Shown: positions 8,216 through 16,479 of the stretch, piece by piece
Layout: every line of letters starts with the position of its first letter
Numbering within the stretch: the stretch's first letter is position 1
DNA from: Sulfuritalea sp.
GTDB taxonomy: Bacteria; Pseudomonadota; Gammaproteobacteria; Burkholderiales; Rhodocyclaceae
Assembly (NCBI RefSeq): GCF_017302275.1
Contig: NZ_JAFLDR010000018.1
Span: 1-64,000 of the forward strand
Length of the DNA stretch: 64,000 nt
Direction of reading: 5' to 3'
Notes under the pieces: generated by a model
What the model was told of the DNA's origin: nothing
What the model saw: only the letters and a program-made list of their open reading frames with translations
Databases searched by the model: none
Translations under genes and position numbers: made by a program

Positions 8216-8777
8216 GGCGGACGGGTATCGGGATCGTGATGCTGGCGCCGGTTTGCGGCACGGTCGGATCGGCCGTTCGCTCCTGCGCAATGTGGCACGA
8301 GACTATCACGGTCGTGCGTTCGTCGCCGATCCCGACGGTGAAGCCCTGCCCGCGCGCCACCCGGATCGCCGCCGTGTTGCCGGCCTGGATCAGCCCGTGC
8401 AGTCGGCTCTGGCCGCTGCGCACGGCGATCTCCAGCAGGGCGGCAAGCAAGGCCTGGCCAAGCCCCCGGCCGCGCCAGGCCGGCAGCACCATCAGGGCGA
8501 ATTCCGCAACCGTCGCCACGGAGACATTTTCGGCGTGCGCTATCGCCGTGCCGTCGGCGCCGACTCCCAGCAGCACCACCCGGTCGCGTCCGTCGGCCTC
8601 CGCAAGGCGCTGCAAGAGCGCCTGATTGGGCGCATCGCCGTGGGCAAAATGGCGTTCATAGAGGCCGGACTTGTCCATCTGCCGGATCAGGCCGGCCAGC
8701 GCGGGGTGGTCCGCCTGCGTTGCTGGCCGTATCCGGAAGCCTTCACCTAGCATCGCCCAGGGGTGGCGCGCGCTCAC
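8172..8777 (-). CDS. GNAT family N-acetyltransferase
   Basis: Acetyl-CoA-dependent N-acetyltransferase of 201 aa, substrate unknown. The GNAT fold shows in FRIRPATQADHPALAGLIRQM near the N-terminus and the acetyl-CoA-binding loop WRGRGLGQALL. I chose GTG at 8777 because it overlaps the preceding hydrolase stop (GTGA) and has GGAG upstream; the in-frame ATG at 8753 has no ribosome site. A poor match to the 25-bp repeat (8544-8568) encodes GVGADGTA in the core. The C-terminal tail overlaps the start of oxyR. Confidence 0.85.
   Translation of the reverse strand: MSARHPWAMLGEGFRIRPATQADHPALAGLIRQMDKSGLYERHFAHGDAPNQALLQRLAEADGRDRVVLLGVGADGTAIAHAENVSVATVAEFALMVLPAWRGRGLGQALLAALLEIAVRSGQSRLHGLIQAGNTAAIRVARGQGFTVGIGDERTTVIVSCHIAQERTADPTVPQTGASITIPIPVRHDPDRTALHRCPGP
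8544..8568 (+). repeat. Weak match to the 25-bp dispersed repeat, inside the acetyltransferase gene
   Basis: 20 of 25 positions match (CGCCGTGCCG then GCGCCGACTCCC). It may be a diverged copy or chance in GC-rich coding sequence. Confidence 0.35.
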
Positions 8778-9676
8778 GGCCGCTCTCCGGCGAGGAAGTC
8801 CACCGTGGCGGCGATGACGGTCGGGTCCGCAAGCAAACGGCGATGTCCCAGGCCGGTGGTTTGGAGCAGGCGTGCCCTGGGCCAGGCGCGGACATGGCGC
8901 AGTCCGTGGGCGATGGGAACTTCGCTGTCCTTGCCGTCGTGGATCACCAACAGCTCCTGGCGACCGCCGCTGCGCTCGGCCTCGAATTCGCTCCAGGCAA
9001 GGCCGAAATGGTATTCGATGCGGCGCTGCACGGCGGCGGCGAGGGCTTGCGTCCAACCGAGGGCGTCGGCGATGCGGCGGGTCGAATCGCTCAGGCTGGC
9101 CGGCGGGGCAATCAGTACGCCGCGTTCGACGCCGGCGGCGCGACGCGACATGATCATCGCCGCCGCCGCACCGCCCATCGAGTGCCCGATCAGCGCATGT
9201 ACGTGCCCCAGATGGTCCAGCATGGTCTCCAGCGCGCGCAAAAAATGCGGCAGCGAGGACTCGGCGCCACCGGTCATGCCGTGCCCCGGCGCGTCATAGG
9301 CCACGACCGATAGACCGCGTGCCAGCAGGGGTGCGATGAAGGCCCTGAGTTGGGTGCCGCGCCCGCCCCAGCCGTGCACCAGCACCACCACCGGGTCGCG
9401 TGCCCGCCCCCAGCGCCAGCCAATCAGGCGGCCGGTGACCATGGGCACCGGCAGCAGGCTGGCATCTTCCATGAGGCGCAGCTCGGCATCCGGAAACTGG
9501 TGCCTGGGCGGCGTCAGCAACTGGCGCACGCCGGACTCGATGGCCTTTCCCGGCGCAAGCCGCCATAGCAAGCGATACCACGTGCGCCGCCCGGCCAGAC
9601 CGAGCCTGAACTTAAAGGAGCGAACGATCGTGCTATTAATGGGCCAAAAAAAAGCAGGGGTCAGATTCAGTTCCAT
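8774..9676 (-). CDS. Alpha/beta hydrolase
   Basis: Predicted hydrolase or esterase of 300 aa. It has the oxyanion-region HGWGGRG, the nucleophile elbow GHSMGG (Ser), a later Asp in VIHDGKDSEV and a His near the C-terminus (GLGHRRLL). The start at 9676 has AAGGAG 5 bases upstream, inside the end of tetR, so translation is coupled to the regulator. The first dozen residues (MELNLTPAFFWP) are unusual and may come from a captured intergenic sequence. The substrate is unknown. TetR control is likely because the two genes form an operon. Confidence 0.88.
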   Translation of the reverse strand: MELNLTPAFFWPINSTIVRSFKFRLGLAGRRTWYRLLWRLAPGKAIESGVRQLLTPPRHQFPDAELRLMEDASLLPVPMVTGRLIGWRWGRARDPVVVLVHGWGGRGTQLRAFIAPLLARGLSVVAYDAPGHGMTGGAESSLPHFLRALETMLDHLGHVHALIGHSMGGAAAAMIMSRRAAGVERGVLIAPPASLSDSTRRIADALGWTQALAAAVQRRIEYHFGLAWSEFEAERSGGRQELLVIHDGKDSEVPIAHGLRHVRAWPRARLLQTTGLGHRRLLADPTVIAATVDFLAGERP

Positions 9677-9678
9677 GA

Positions 9679-10284
9679 TCACTCCTTGCCGCGCTCCACG
9701 GCATAGTCGCGGACCAGTCGATCGAAGGCGAAGAGCGCCCGGCGGTCCGCGTCCGGGTCGTTCAACAGGCGCCGACTTTGCTGCGCCACCTGATAAATCC
9801 CTTCCAGTTCAAAGGCAAGCTGCTCAGGATCGGTATCCGGCCGCAGATCGCCCGCTTCAACCGCCTTGGCCACGGTTTCGACCAGGGTGCGGCGCAAGGC
9901 AATCAAGCCTCGACGCACCTCGTCGCGCAGGGCGCCGGGCTGGTCGTCGAACTCGGCCGCAGCGGCATTGATCACGCAACCCCCGGGCAGATTGGCCACC
10001 CGCGTCCAGTCCAGCCAGTTGAGAACAATCGCTCGCAGCCGGGCCACGCCCCGCGGCTGGCGAAACGCCGGCCGCAGCACGACTTCGGCAAAACGCTGCT
10101 GCGCCTCGCGCAGCACGGCAAGCTGCAGCTCCTCCTTGGAACCGAAGTGGGCAAACAATCCGCTCTTGGACATCTTCGTCCGTTCCGCCAGGATGCCAAT
10201 GCTCAGGCCTCCGACGCCGACGCAACTCGCCAGCGAGAAAGCCTCGTCGAGTATGGCCTGCCGTGTTTGTTCGCCTTTGCCCAT
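9679..10284 (-). CDS. TetR family transcriptional regulator
   Basis: Repressor-type regulator of 201 aa with an N-terminal TetR helix-turn-helix (TRQAILDEAFSLASCVGVGGLSIGILAERTKMSKSGLFAHFGSKEEL) and a divergent ligand domain (resembling TetR_C members with LDWTRVANLPGGCVI). It is followed by the hydrolase gene with overlapping signals. Its promoter holds a perfect 12-bp palindrome between the -35 and -10 boxes, the expected place for autorepression. The ATG lies 6 bases after the -10 hexamer and no Shine-Dalgarno is present, so the mRNA is probably leaderless. Confidence 0.9.
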   Translation of the reverse strand: MGKGEQTRQAILDEAFSLASCVGVGGLSIGILAERTKMSKSGLFAHFGSKEELQLAVLREAQQRFAEVVLRPAFRQPRGVARLRAIVLNWLDWTRVANLPGGCVINAAAAEFDDQPGALRDEVRRGLIALRRTLVETVAKAVEAGDLRPDTDPEQLAFELEGIYQVAQQSRRLLNDPDADRRALFAFDRLVRDYAVERGKE

Positions 10285-10290
10285 GGCCGC

Positions 10291-10319
10291 TTTATAGAAC
10301 GATCGTTCGTTTGTGTCAA
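10291..10319 (-). promoter_or_regulatory. tetR promoter with palindromic operator
   Basis: On the minus strand TTGACA (10319-10314), a 17-base spacer and TATAAA (10296-10291) form a near-consensus sigma70 promoter. GAACGATCGTTC, a perfect 12-bp palindrome (10297-10308), fills the spacer next to the -10. Ten bases of it recur at 9622-9631 inside the hydrolase gene. Confidence 0.8.
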
Positions 10320-10393
10320 GTGCCTATATCTGGCCGTGCAAGCGCTAACCGAACCCATGGCATCGGACTTGCCACGGCGCGATAATCGGCGCC

Positions 10394-11902
10394 ATGTCCG
10401 CAAGCTACCCGCCCCTGATTGCTGCTTTGCTGGCCGGGCAGGGCTTTCCCCAGCCGCCGGCAAGGGTCGATCTGGTCGAGACGCATGCCTCGTGGCTGGT
10501 GCTGGCCGACGATCTCGCCTACAAGATCAAGAAGCCGGTCACCCTGCCGTTTCTCGACTACGGCAGCCTGGAACGACGGGAAGACTGTTGCCGCGCCGAA
10601 TTGCAGCTCAACCGGCGCCTCGCGCCGGGGCTCTACCTCGACGTCGTGCCGATAGGCGGCAGCCCGGAGCGCCCACGGATCGGCGCCGAGCCGGCCATCG
10701 AGTGGATGGTATGCATGCGCCGCTTCGACGAGGCGGGGCGGCTCGACCATGTCGCGGCACGCGGCGCACTGCGGACTGAACAGGTGGCACAGCTCGCGGC
10801 GAGCCTGTATGCATTCCATACCGCCGCGCCGATCGCTCAACCTGGCAGCCGTTTCGGCGAGCCGGCGCGGATCGCCGAAACCGCGCGCGAGAACTTCGTC
10901 GAACTGCGTCAGTTGCTGCCCCGGGCCGAGCAGCCCCGCATCGAAGCGCTCGCGTCCTGGACCGAAACCGAGTTCGCCCGACGTGCCGAGGACTTTGCCG
11001 CGCGCAAGCGCGAAGGCTGCATCCGCGAAGGCCACGGCGACCTGCACCTGGGCAATCTGGTGTTGATCGACGGCCATGTCACCGCCTTCGACTGCATCGA
11101 GTTCAATGACGATTTCCGCTGGAACGACCCGATCAGCGAAATCGCCTTCGTCTGGATCGACCTGCTCGACCATGGCCGACCCGGGCTTGCGGCGGCATTT
11201 CTCAATGCCTGGCTGGAAGCAGGCGGGGACTTCGCGGCGATCAAGCTGCTGCGCTTCTACGCCGTGTATCGCGCGGTGGTGCGAGCCAAGATCGCCGCGC
11301 TGCGCGCGCGGCAGGAGGACGAAGCGGCGGCAGCCGGAGAAACCGCCACAGCCTGCGGCTACCTCGATCTGGCGCGGAAAATCGCCGTGCCGCCGGCGCC
11401 GACTCTTGCCATCACCTGTGGCCTGTCGGGCTCGGGCAAGACCACGGCCAGTAGCGCCCGGCTGCTCGACGCCGAACGGCCCGAGGCGGGCCGTCTGCTG
11501 CGCATTCGCTCGGATGTCGAGAGGAAACGCCTGTTCGGCCTGGCGGCGGGGGAAAGCAGCAGATCTCCGCCCGACGGCGGAATCTATACGCCAGAAGCGA
11601 CGGCGCGCACCTATGCCCGGCTGCAGGCACTAAGCCGCGAACTGCTGCTTGCCGGCTGGCCGGTGATCGTCGATGCCGCCTTCCTCAAGCGCGCCGAGCG
11701 CGACCGCTTTGCGGAACTGGCGGCGGAACTCGGCGTCGGCTTCAGCATCCTCGCCACCGAGGCGCCACCGGAAGAACTGCGTCGGCGCCTGCTGGCGCGC
11801 AGCGGCGATGCCTCGGAAGCGACCGTCGATGTACTCGAAAGGCAGTTCGGGTGGTTCGAACCCTTGAGCGCCGCGGAGCAGGCGGTGGCCGTGAGTTCGT
11901 GA
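10394..11902 (+). CDS. Aminoglycoside phosphotransferase-like / P-loop kinase fusion
   Basis: Protein of 502 aa with two modules. Residues ~1-325 are an aminoglycoside/choline phosphotransferase-like domain (HGDLHLGNLVLIDG catalytic loop; DCIEFNDDFRWNDP). Residues ~338-502 are an AAA_33-type P-loop kinase (Walker A GLSGSGKT, about 343-350). This fusion is known as a conserved bacterial protein of unknown substrate. The linker between the modules (about residues 330-338, AVPPAPTL) is encoded by a copy of the 25-bp repeat. A GATAAT hexamer ends 7 bases before the ATG and no Shine-Dalgarno is visible, so the mRNA may be leaderless. Confidence 0.88.
   Translation: MSASYPPLIAALLAGQGFPQPPARVDLVETHASWLVLADDLAYKIKKPVTLPFLDYGSLERREDCCRAELQLNRRLAPGLYLDVVPIGGSPERPRIGAEPAIEWMVCMRRFDEAGRLDHVAARGALRTEQVAQLAASLYAFHTAAPIAQPGSRFGEPARIAETARENFVELRQLLPRAEQPRIEALASWTETEFARRAEDFAARKREGCIREGHGDLHLGNLVLIDGHVTAFDCIEFNDDFRWNDPISEIAFVWIDLLDHGRPGLAAAFLNAWLEAGGDFAAIKLLRFYAVYRAVVRAKIAALRARQEDEAAAAGETATACGYLDLARKIAVPPAPTLAITCGLSGSGKTTASSARLLDAERPEAGRLLRIRSDVERKRLFGLAAGESSRSPPDGGIYTPEATARTYARLQALSRELLLAGWPVIVDAAFLKRAERDRFAELAAELGVGFSILATEAPPEELRRRLLARSGDASEATVDVLERQFGWFEPLSAAEQAVAVSS
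11383..11407 (+). repeat. 25-bp dispersed repeat, copy in domain linker of the kinase fusion
   Basis: CGCCGTGCCG then GCGCCGACTCTT, in frame as AVPPAPTL, exactly between the phosphotransferase and P-loop kinase modules. Confidence 0.8.
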
Positions 11903-11927
11903 ATGGTGCGGCCTGTCTCGGCGGCGC

Positions 11928-12383
11928 CTAGGCTACCTTCAAGTAACGCTCCTTTGCCGCACGGGCCTCGATAGCCTCCTCGGGAGTGTAGGCGTGACCG
12001 GACCAGAGCATGCGATAGGCAATCTCCTCGTTGCCGTTCTCGCAAAGTTCGAGGACATGCCGGAACAGCGGCTGGAAGGTCGCGGAACGATGGCTCTGCT
12101 CATGTTCTTCGAGCGATTTCCAGAAGGTAACGATGAGCGCCTCGCGATCCTTCAGCGGCGAGGCGACGGCCTGGCCGACAGTGGATCCTTCGTTGGAAAT
12201 CTGTCCGGTGTTCAAGACCACGAAGCCACCGATGAAGCCCGTATCGGAGTGATATGTCTTGACGTTCTCGCACATTTCGGCGACCCGCATTTCCAGGTCA
12301 TCGACGGTGAACTCCGGTCGCAGGACGACGCGATTGACCGTCACGGTTCCATCGCCGTCAAAGCCATTGATGAGTGAGGACAT
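11928..12383 (-). CDS. Conserved hypothetical protein, NhaR-linked cluster
   Basis: Soluble protein of 151 aa that I do not recognise. It is acidic, with a segment (GFVVLNTGQISNEGSTVGQ, FWKSLEEHEQSHRSATFQPLF) that recalls ferredoxin-like antibiotic-monooxygenase folds, but this is only an impression. It is last in a run of four small minus-strand genes divergent from nhaR. It follows the 64-aa gene by 15 bases and shares its promoter. Confidence 0.75.
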   Translation of the reverse strand: MSSLINGFDGDGTVTVNRVVLRPEFTVDDLEMRVAEMCENVKTYHSDTGFIGGFVVLNTGQISNEGSTVGQAVASPLKDREALIVTFWKSLEEHEQSHRSATFQPLFRHVLELCENGNEEIAYRMLWSGHAYTPEEAIEARAAKERYLKVA

Positions 12384-12398
12384 ACTTAGCTCCCCGGC

Positions 12399-12593
12399 TT
12401 ATTTGGCGGGGCGGGAAGCCACCGCCTCGGGCATCACCGCCTCCCATGACGAGTCGAATGCCGACTCGCTGCTCGGCACCGGCAACGGCCGCTGGTCGGC
12501 AGCCGAGCGCGGACGCGCGCAAGCCTGACGGAGCGGGAAGCTCGCCGATCCGCTACGTTCTGCAATGGCACAAAGTTCGTTCAGGGTGTTCAT
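12399..12593 (-). CDS. Small hypothetical protein, NhaR-linked cluster
   Basis: Predicted 64-aa protein (MNTLNELCAIAERSGSASF) without a recognisable domain or membrane segment; the second half is Ser/Pro rich. ATG at 12593 has GGAG 8 bases upstream; an in-frame ATG five codons earlier lacks one. A good promoter lies about 30-60 bases upstream, so it probably starts a transcript that includes the 151-aa gene. Confidence 0.6.
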   Translation of the reverse strand: MNTLNELCAIAERSGSASFPLRQACARPRSAADQRPLPVPSSESAFDSSWEAVMPEAVASRPAK

Positions 12594-12623
12594 GATGGGT
12601 AACTCCATGGTTGCGACAATTTC

Positions 12624-12652
12624 AGGATATTAATGTCGACAGAATCAGTCAA
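12624..12652 (-). promoter_or_regulatory. Predicted sigma70 promoter of the 64-aa/151-aa genes
   Basis: Minus strand TTGACT (12652-12647), 17-base spacer, TATCCT (12629-12624). Confidence 0.6.
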
Positions 12653-12684
12653 CTATTGCTTCGATAGTGCGGGGCTATCAATGC

Positions 12685-13218
12685 TCAACCCCGGCCCGAC
12701 ATTGCCTTGAATTCCGTCTGGCGCTGACGGCCCCGTTGCCTGAAGGCCGCCACGCGCGGGCGGTATTCGATGCCGTCGTCCAGCCGCAGGCGCCAGGTAT
12801 CGAGCGCATGCCAGATCAGACGCGCCTCGCCGTCGGCCAGGTGGCCGTCACTGCGGATGACGTCGAATATCAGGCGCACCAGTTTCTGGCGCTCCGCGAC
12901 GCTGCCGACCTCGGCGAACAGCGTTTCCAGGAGCGCCGGCGACAGCAGGTAGTTGCCCCGGCCGTCGGGCAATCCCGTTGCGTCGGCGCAGAATTCGTAG
13001 AGCACCTCGAAGAAGGCTTCGCGCGTAACGCCCAGTTCGGCAAAGGCCCGGTTTTTCGCGAGGCCGTCCAGTTCGGCAGCATCCATCCGGCCGTCGGCCA
13101 ACAGTGCCAAGACCACCAGGCGAGCCTTGGCGCGCGGGCTATCGGTCGGGTAGGACCGCAAGGGGCGGCCCGGGTAGTTGATCGGGGAGAAGCTTTCCCT
13201 GGCTTGTAGGGTCATCAT
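12685..13218 (-). CDS. TerB-like helical protein
   Basis: Protein of 177 aa, all-helical by inspection, with two repeats of the kind LVVLALLADGRMDAAELDGL and LVRLIFDVIRSDGHLADGE. These resemble the acidic DGxxxxxE turns of TerB/DUF533-type tellurite-resistance domains. Function is unknown. ATG at 13218 has GAGGAG upstream, 13 bases after the preceding small gene, so the two form an operon. It belongs to the nhaR-divergent group. Confidence 0.72.
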   Translation of the reverse strand: MMTLQARESFSPINYPGRPLRSYPTDSPRAKARLVVLALLADGRMDAAELDGLAKNRAFAELGVTREAFFEVLYEFCADATGLPDGRGNYLLSPALLETLFAEVGSVAERQKLVRLIFDVIRSDGHLADGEARLIWHALDTWRLRLDDGIEYRPRVAAFRQRGRQRQTEFKAMSGRG

Positions 13219-13231
13219 GGCGTCTCGCTCC

Positions 13232-13432
13232 TCAGGCCGCCAGGCGCTGCGACAGCGCGGCAGCGTGCACGGCAAGCATCGGCTGGCGGGCTTTCAGGCG
13301 CCGGGATTTCGAGACGCGACTCTGGGCGCAGGCGATCGCCAGTATTTCCGGCAGCCGCTCATGCCGCGCCACGCGCGCCACAGTCGCCGGATCGACAGTG
13401 CAAAATGCCTTGCAATCGTTGAGGGTAATCAT
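13232..13432 (-). CDS. Small hypothetical protein, first gene divergent from nhaR
   Basis: Predicted 66-aa protein (MITLNDCKAFCTVDPATVARVARHERLPEILAIACAQ), basic at the C-terminus, with two N-terminal cysteines. I do not know its family. ATG at 13432 has AAGGAG at good spacing. It heads the operon with the TerB-like gene and faces nhaR across a 128-base AT-richer gap, the usual arrangement for a LysR-regulated target. Confidence 0.65.
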   Translation of the reverse strand: MITLNDCKAFCTVDPATVARVARHERLPEILAIACAQSRVSKSRRLKARQPMLAVHAAALSQRLAA

Positions 13433-13560
13433 GTGCCGTCTCCTTGGTGGGTTGATCCTCCGCAGCAGGCTTGCTGCGTATGAAGCGCACTGTAGAGAAA
13501 CCTGGGCTTCCAATAAATGGATAATTATGGATAGAATGATCCCATTTACTGGAACAGTCG

Positions 13561-14463
13561 ATGACCCCGGACCAACTCAATTTCCGCCACCTGCTGTACT
13601 TCTGGGCGGTTGCCAAGGAAGGCAGCATCACCCGTGCGGCGGAGCGCCTGAATCTCTCGGTACAGACCATCAGCACCCAGCTCGGCCTGCTCGAACAGCA
13701 GCTGGGCCAGGCGCTGTTCGCGCCGCAGGGCCGCTCGCTGGCGCTGACCGAGGCCGGCCGTGCCGCGCTCGACTATGCCGATCAGATATTCCTGCTCGGC
13801 GAGCGGCTGCGCCATGCCGTGGCCGACCACGCATCGGGACGCCGGCGCTTCGCCGTGGGCCTCAGCGAGGCGGTACCCAAGCTGGTCGCCTACCGCCTGC
13901 TGCAGCCGGTGCTGCAGGCGCCGCTGTCGATGCGCCTGGAATGCATCGAAGGCAATGTAGACCACCTGCTGGCCGAACTGGCGCTGAACCGGCTCGACCT
14001 GGTCCTGACCGATCGCTCAGCGCCGACCGACGCCCATCTCAAGCTTCAGTCGCGACTGCTGGGCACGGTCGGCATCGACCTGTACGCCGCCGATGGCCTG
14101 CACGACCGATATGCCGCCGACTTTCCGCAGCGCTTGAACGGGGCGCCGGTGCTGCTGCCGGTACGCAGCAATCCCCTGCGTGGCGCCATCGATGCCTGGT
14201 TCGCGCGGCACAACCTGAAGCCCGAGGTCGTCGGCGAGTTTTCCGACAGCGCCCTGCTCAAAACCTTTGGCCGGGCCGGGCTCGGCCTGTTTCCGGCACC
14301 GTCCGGGATGCATGCCGACATCCTGGCGCAGTTCGGCGCCCGCCCGCTCGGCACGCTGGCCGACGTGCGCGAGGACTGGTATGCCATTGTCACCCAGCGG
14401 CGGATCCAGCACCCGGCCGTCGAGGCGATCCAAGCCGGCGGCATTGCCTCGCTGCTGGAATGA
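13561..14463 (+). CDS. nhaR: LysR-family activator NhaR
   Basis: LysR-type regulator of 300 aa. The N-terminus NFRHLLYFWAVAKEGSITRAAERLNLSVQTISTQLGLLEQQLG and LTEAGRAALDYADQIFLLGE are typical of NhaR, the sodium-responsive activator of nhaA and envelope genes in enterobacteria. No Na+/H+ antiporter is nearby; instead four small genes diverge from it and are likely targets. The ATG fits the family start. The gene ends 9 bases from convergent dgkA. Confidence 0.85.
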   Translation: MTPDQLNFRHLLYFWAVAKEGSITRAAERLNLSVQTISTQLGLLEQQLGQALFAPQGRSLALTEAGRAALDYADQIFLLGERLRHAVADHASGRRRFAVGLSEAVPKLVAYRLLQPVLQAPLSMRLECIEGNVDHLLAELALNRLDLVLTDRSAPTDAHLKLQSRLLGTVGIDLYAADGLHDRYAADFPQRLNGAPVLLPVRSNPLRGAIDAWFARHNLKPEVVGEFSDSALLKTFGRAGLGLFPAPSGMHADILAQFGARPLGTLADVREDWYAIVTQRRIQHPAVEAIQAGGIASLLE

Positions 14464-14472
14464 GAACGGACA

Positions 14473-14862
14473 TCATGGCAGCGCAAGATCGAGCAATCGG
14501 CTCAACTCTACGCCGAGCACGATGATCCAGACGAAGATCGCGATGCCGACGCCGGCAGCGGCGATGTCCTTGATGACCTTGATCTTCTCGTTGTGGCGCG
14601 TCTCGACGAAATCGCACAGCGCCTCGATCGCGCTGTTGAAGATTTCGGCGACCAGGACGAAGGCGGTCACCACCAGGATCAGCAGGAAATCGACCCAGGC
14701 ACGGGCGCCGAAGGCAACCGCCAGCACCACCACCGAAGCGATCAGTTTGTAGGTCACCGACCAGTCGTAGAGCACGGCATAGCGCAGCCCGGAAAAAACG
14801 GTGCGGACCTTGCGCAGCGGGTGGTAGCCGGCGTCGCCGGTGCCGAGAAACTTGTGTCTCAT
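14473..14862 (-). CDS. dgkA: Diacylglycerol/undecaprenol kinase, DgkA family
   Basis: Integral membrane lipid kinase of 129 aa with three hydrophobic segments. The prokaryotic DagK signature is present (AEIFNSAIEALCDFVETR), containing the catalytic Glu and metal-binding Asn/Glu. It phosphorylates diacylglycerol or undecaprenol in the inner membrane. Its ATG overlaps the stop of the PAP2 gene by 4 bases (ATGA). Pairing a lipid kinase with a PAP2 phosphatase fits lipid-carrier or phosphatidate turnover. Confidence 0.9.
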   Translation of the reverse strand: MRHKFLGTGDAGYHPLRKVRTVFSGLRYAVLYDWSVTYKLIASVVVLAVAFGARAWVDFLLILVVTAFVLVAEIFNSAIEALCDFVETRHNEKIKVIKDIAAAGVGIAIFVWIIVLGVELSRLLDLALP

Positions 14863-15386
14863 CGTGACGTCTCCCGCCATGCCGGCAGACGACGCAACAG
14901 CAGGACCCAAAGGGTCGCCAGCAGGGCGCCGGCGGCGACATCGCTCGGAAAGTGAACTTGCAGGTAGAGCCGCGACGCAATGACTACGGTCACGACGGCG
15001 AGAAGGACGGCGATCTCGATCCGCCCCGGCGCCGCTCCCGGCCGCAGCAGCCAGGCCAGGGCAAAGGCGGTGACCTGCGCCGCATGGGCGCTGGGGAAGC
15101 TCCAGTCCTCGGGCATGGCAATCAAGGACGGAAACAGGTCGGGCCGCGGCCGCGCCGCGACCAGCTTGACCAGATGCCCGAGCGCGGACGCGCCGATCAG
15201 GGCCAGCGCGACAAAGGCCGCGCTCCTGTCGCCACGCCGCCGCCACCAGAGCAGCAGCACCAGCGGCAGCAGCACCACCAGCGAACCGAACCAGGTGACG
15301 GCGGCGAACACGCCGTCAAGCCACGGTGTTCGAGCGGCGTGCGCCAGCGCGAGTCCGGCGTTATCCCATGAATGAAAGCCTTCCAA
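14859..15386 (-). CDS. PAP2-family membrane phosphatase
   Basis: Membrane phosphatase of 175 aa with all three acid-phosphatase motifs: KLVAARPRP, PSAHAAQ and SRLYLQVHFPSD (catalytic histidines in the last two). It is probably an undecaprenyl-pyrophosphate or phosphatidylglycerophosphate phosphatase of the PgpB/BcrC kind; the substrate cannot be told. It starts with TTG at 15386, supported by GAGGGG at 5-base spacing. It lies 9 bases after terC and is coupled to dgkA, so the three genes may share the terC transcript. Confidence 0.87.
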   Translation of the reverse strand: MEGFHSWDNAGLALAHAARTPWLDGVFAAVTWFGSLVVLLPLVLLLWWRRRGDRSAAFVALALIGASALGHLVKLVAARPRPDLFPSLIAMPEDWSFPSAHAAQVTAFALAWLLRPGAAPGRIEIAVLLAVVTVVIASRLYLQVHFPSDVAAGALLATLWVLLLRRLPAWRETSR

Positions 15387-15395
15387 GGCGACCCC

Positions 15396-16370
15396 TCATT
15401 CGCGCCTGGCGGCGGCGGCTGAAGGTTCCAGCCTTTCCTTGCGCAGCGACATCCCGATCGAAATGCCGATGAAGGTGGCGACCACGGCCAGCGAGAAGCC
15501 GATCGGGATCTTGTAGAGGTCGATCAGCAGCATCTTGACGCCGATGAACACCAGCACCGCCGCGAGGCCGTACTTGAGCAGCGAGAAGCGGTCGGCCATG
15601 TCGGCCAGCAGGAAGTACATCGCGCGCAGGCCGAGGATGGCGAAGACGTTCGAGGTCAGGACGATGAAGGGATCGGCGGTGATGGCGAAAATCGCCGGGA
15701 TCGAATCGACGGCGAAGATCAGGTCCGAGATCTCGACCAGAATTAGGGTCAGGAACAGGGGCGTCGCGTAGCGCACGCCGTCCTTCCAGACGAAGAACCT
15801 CTCGCCGTGGAGTTCGTCGCTGATCTTCATGTGGCCCCGCAGCCAGCGGATCAGCGGGTTGTTCGCCATGTCGGGCTTTTCCTCGGCGAACCACCACATC
15901 TTGATGCCGGTGACCAGTAGGAAGGCGCCGAAGATGTAGAGCATCCAGTGGAACTGCGTGATCAGCCAGGCGCCGGCGAAGATCATCACCGTGCGCAACA
16001 CGATGGCGCCGAGCACGCCGAGCACCAGCACGCGTTTCTGCAATTCCAGCGGGATGCCGAAAAACGAGAACAGCATCAGCCAGACGAAAACGTTGTCGAT
16101 CGCCAGCGATTTCTCGATCAGGTAGCCGGTCACGAATTCGAGCGACTTCTGGTTGGCGACTTCGCGCCCAGCGCTGCCGTCCAGATGCCACCAGAGCGCC
16201 GCGGCGAAGAGGAATGATACGGAGACCCAGATCGCCGACCAGGTGGCGGCCTCGCGAAACGATACCTTGTGCTGCTTGCCACCGCCGACCACGAACAGGT
16301 CGATCGCCAGCATCACCAGGACGATGGCGAGGAATCCCGCCCACATCCACCACGTACCGATTGTTTCCAT
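15396..16370 (-). CDS. TerC/Alx family membrane protein, probable Mn2+ exporter
   Basis: Integral membrane protein of 324 aa with about nine hydrophobic helices and the TerC acidic motifs ([12 protein letters not shown] and [22 protein letters not shown]), whose Asp/Glu residues are proposed metal-binding sites. TerC/Alx proteins move manganese out of the cytoplasm. The upstream leader carries a yybP-ykoY-type riboswitch and an intrinsic terminator, which supports Mn2+-induced expression. ATG at 16370 has AAGGAG upstream. Confidence 0.92.
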   Translation of the reverse strand: METIGTWWMWAGFLAIVLVMLAIDLFVVGGGKQHKVSFREAATWSAIWVSVSFLFAAALWWHLDGSAGREVANQKSLEFVTGYLIEKSLAIDNVFVWLMLFSFFGIPLELQKRVLVLGVLGAIVLRTVMIFAGAWLITQFHWMLYIFGAFLLVTGIKMWWFAEEKPDMANNPLIRWLRGHMKISDELHGERFFVWKDGVRYATPLFLTLILVEISDLIFAVDSIPAIFAITADPFIVLTSNVFAILGLRAMYFLLADMADRFSLLKYGLAAVLVFIGVKMLLIDLYKIPIGFSLAVVATFIGISIGMSLRKERLEPSAAAARRE

Positions 16371-16430
16371 TCCATGCTCTCCTTGTCAGACCCGGTTCGC
16401 CGTTCCCTCCGCAGCTCCCGCTGCAAACGA

Positions 16431-16466
16431 AACGGCCCTTTATCCAGCGAGGACGAAGGGCCGTGT
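16431..16466 (-). terminator. Leader terminator of terC (expression platform)
   Basis: Inverted repeat ACGGCCCTT / AAGGGCCGT with a ~15-base loop, followed on the minus strand by TTTCGTTT. It lies between the riboswitch and the terC start, as expected for transcription-attenuation control. Confidence 0.65.
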
Positions 16467-16479
16467 TTTCGACAAGGGA

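Noticed and set aside
9761-9780. Partial 25-bp repeat match in tetR
   Set aside because: Only about 12 consecutive bases (AGGCGCCGACTTT) match and the 5' half is absent.
13561-14463. NhaA antiporter operon next to nhaR
   Set aside because: No antiporter-like membrane protein is encoded on either side.
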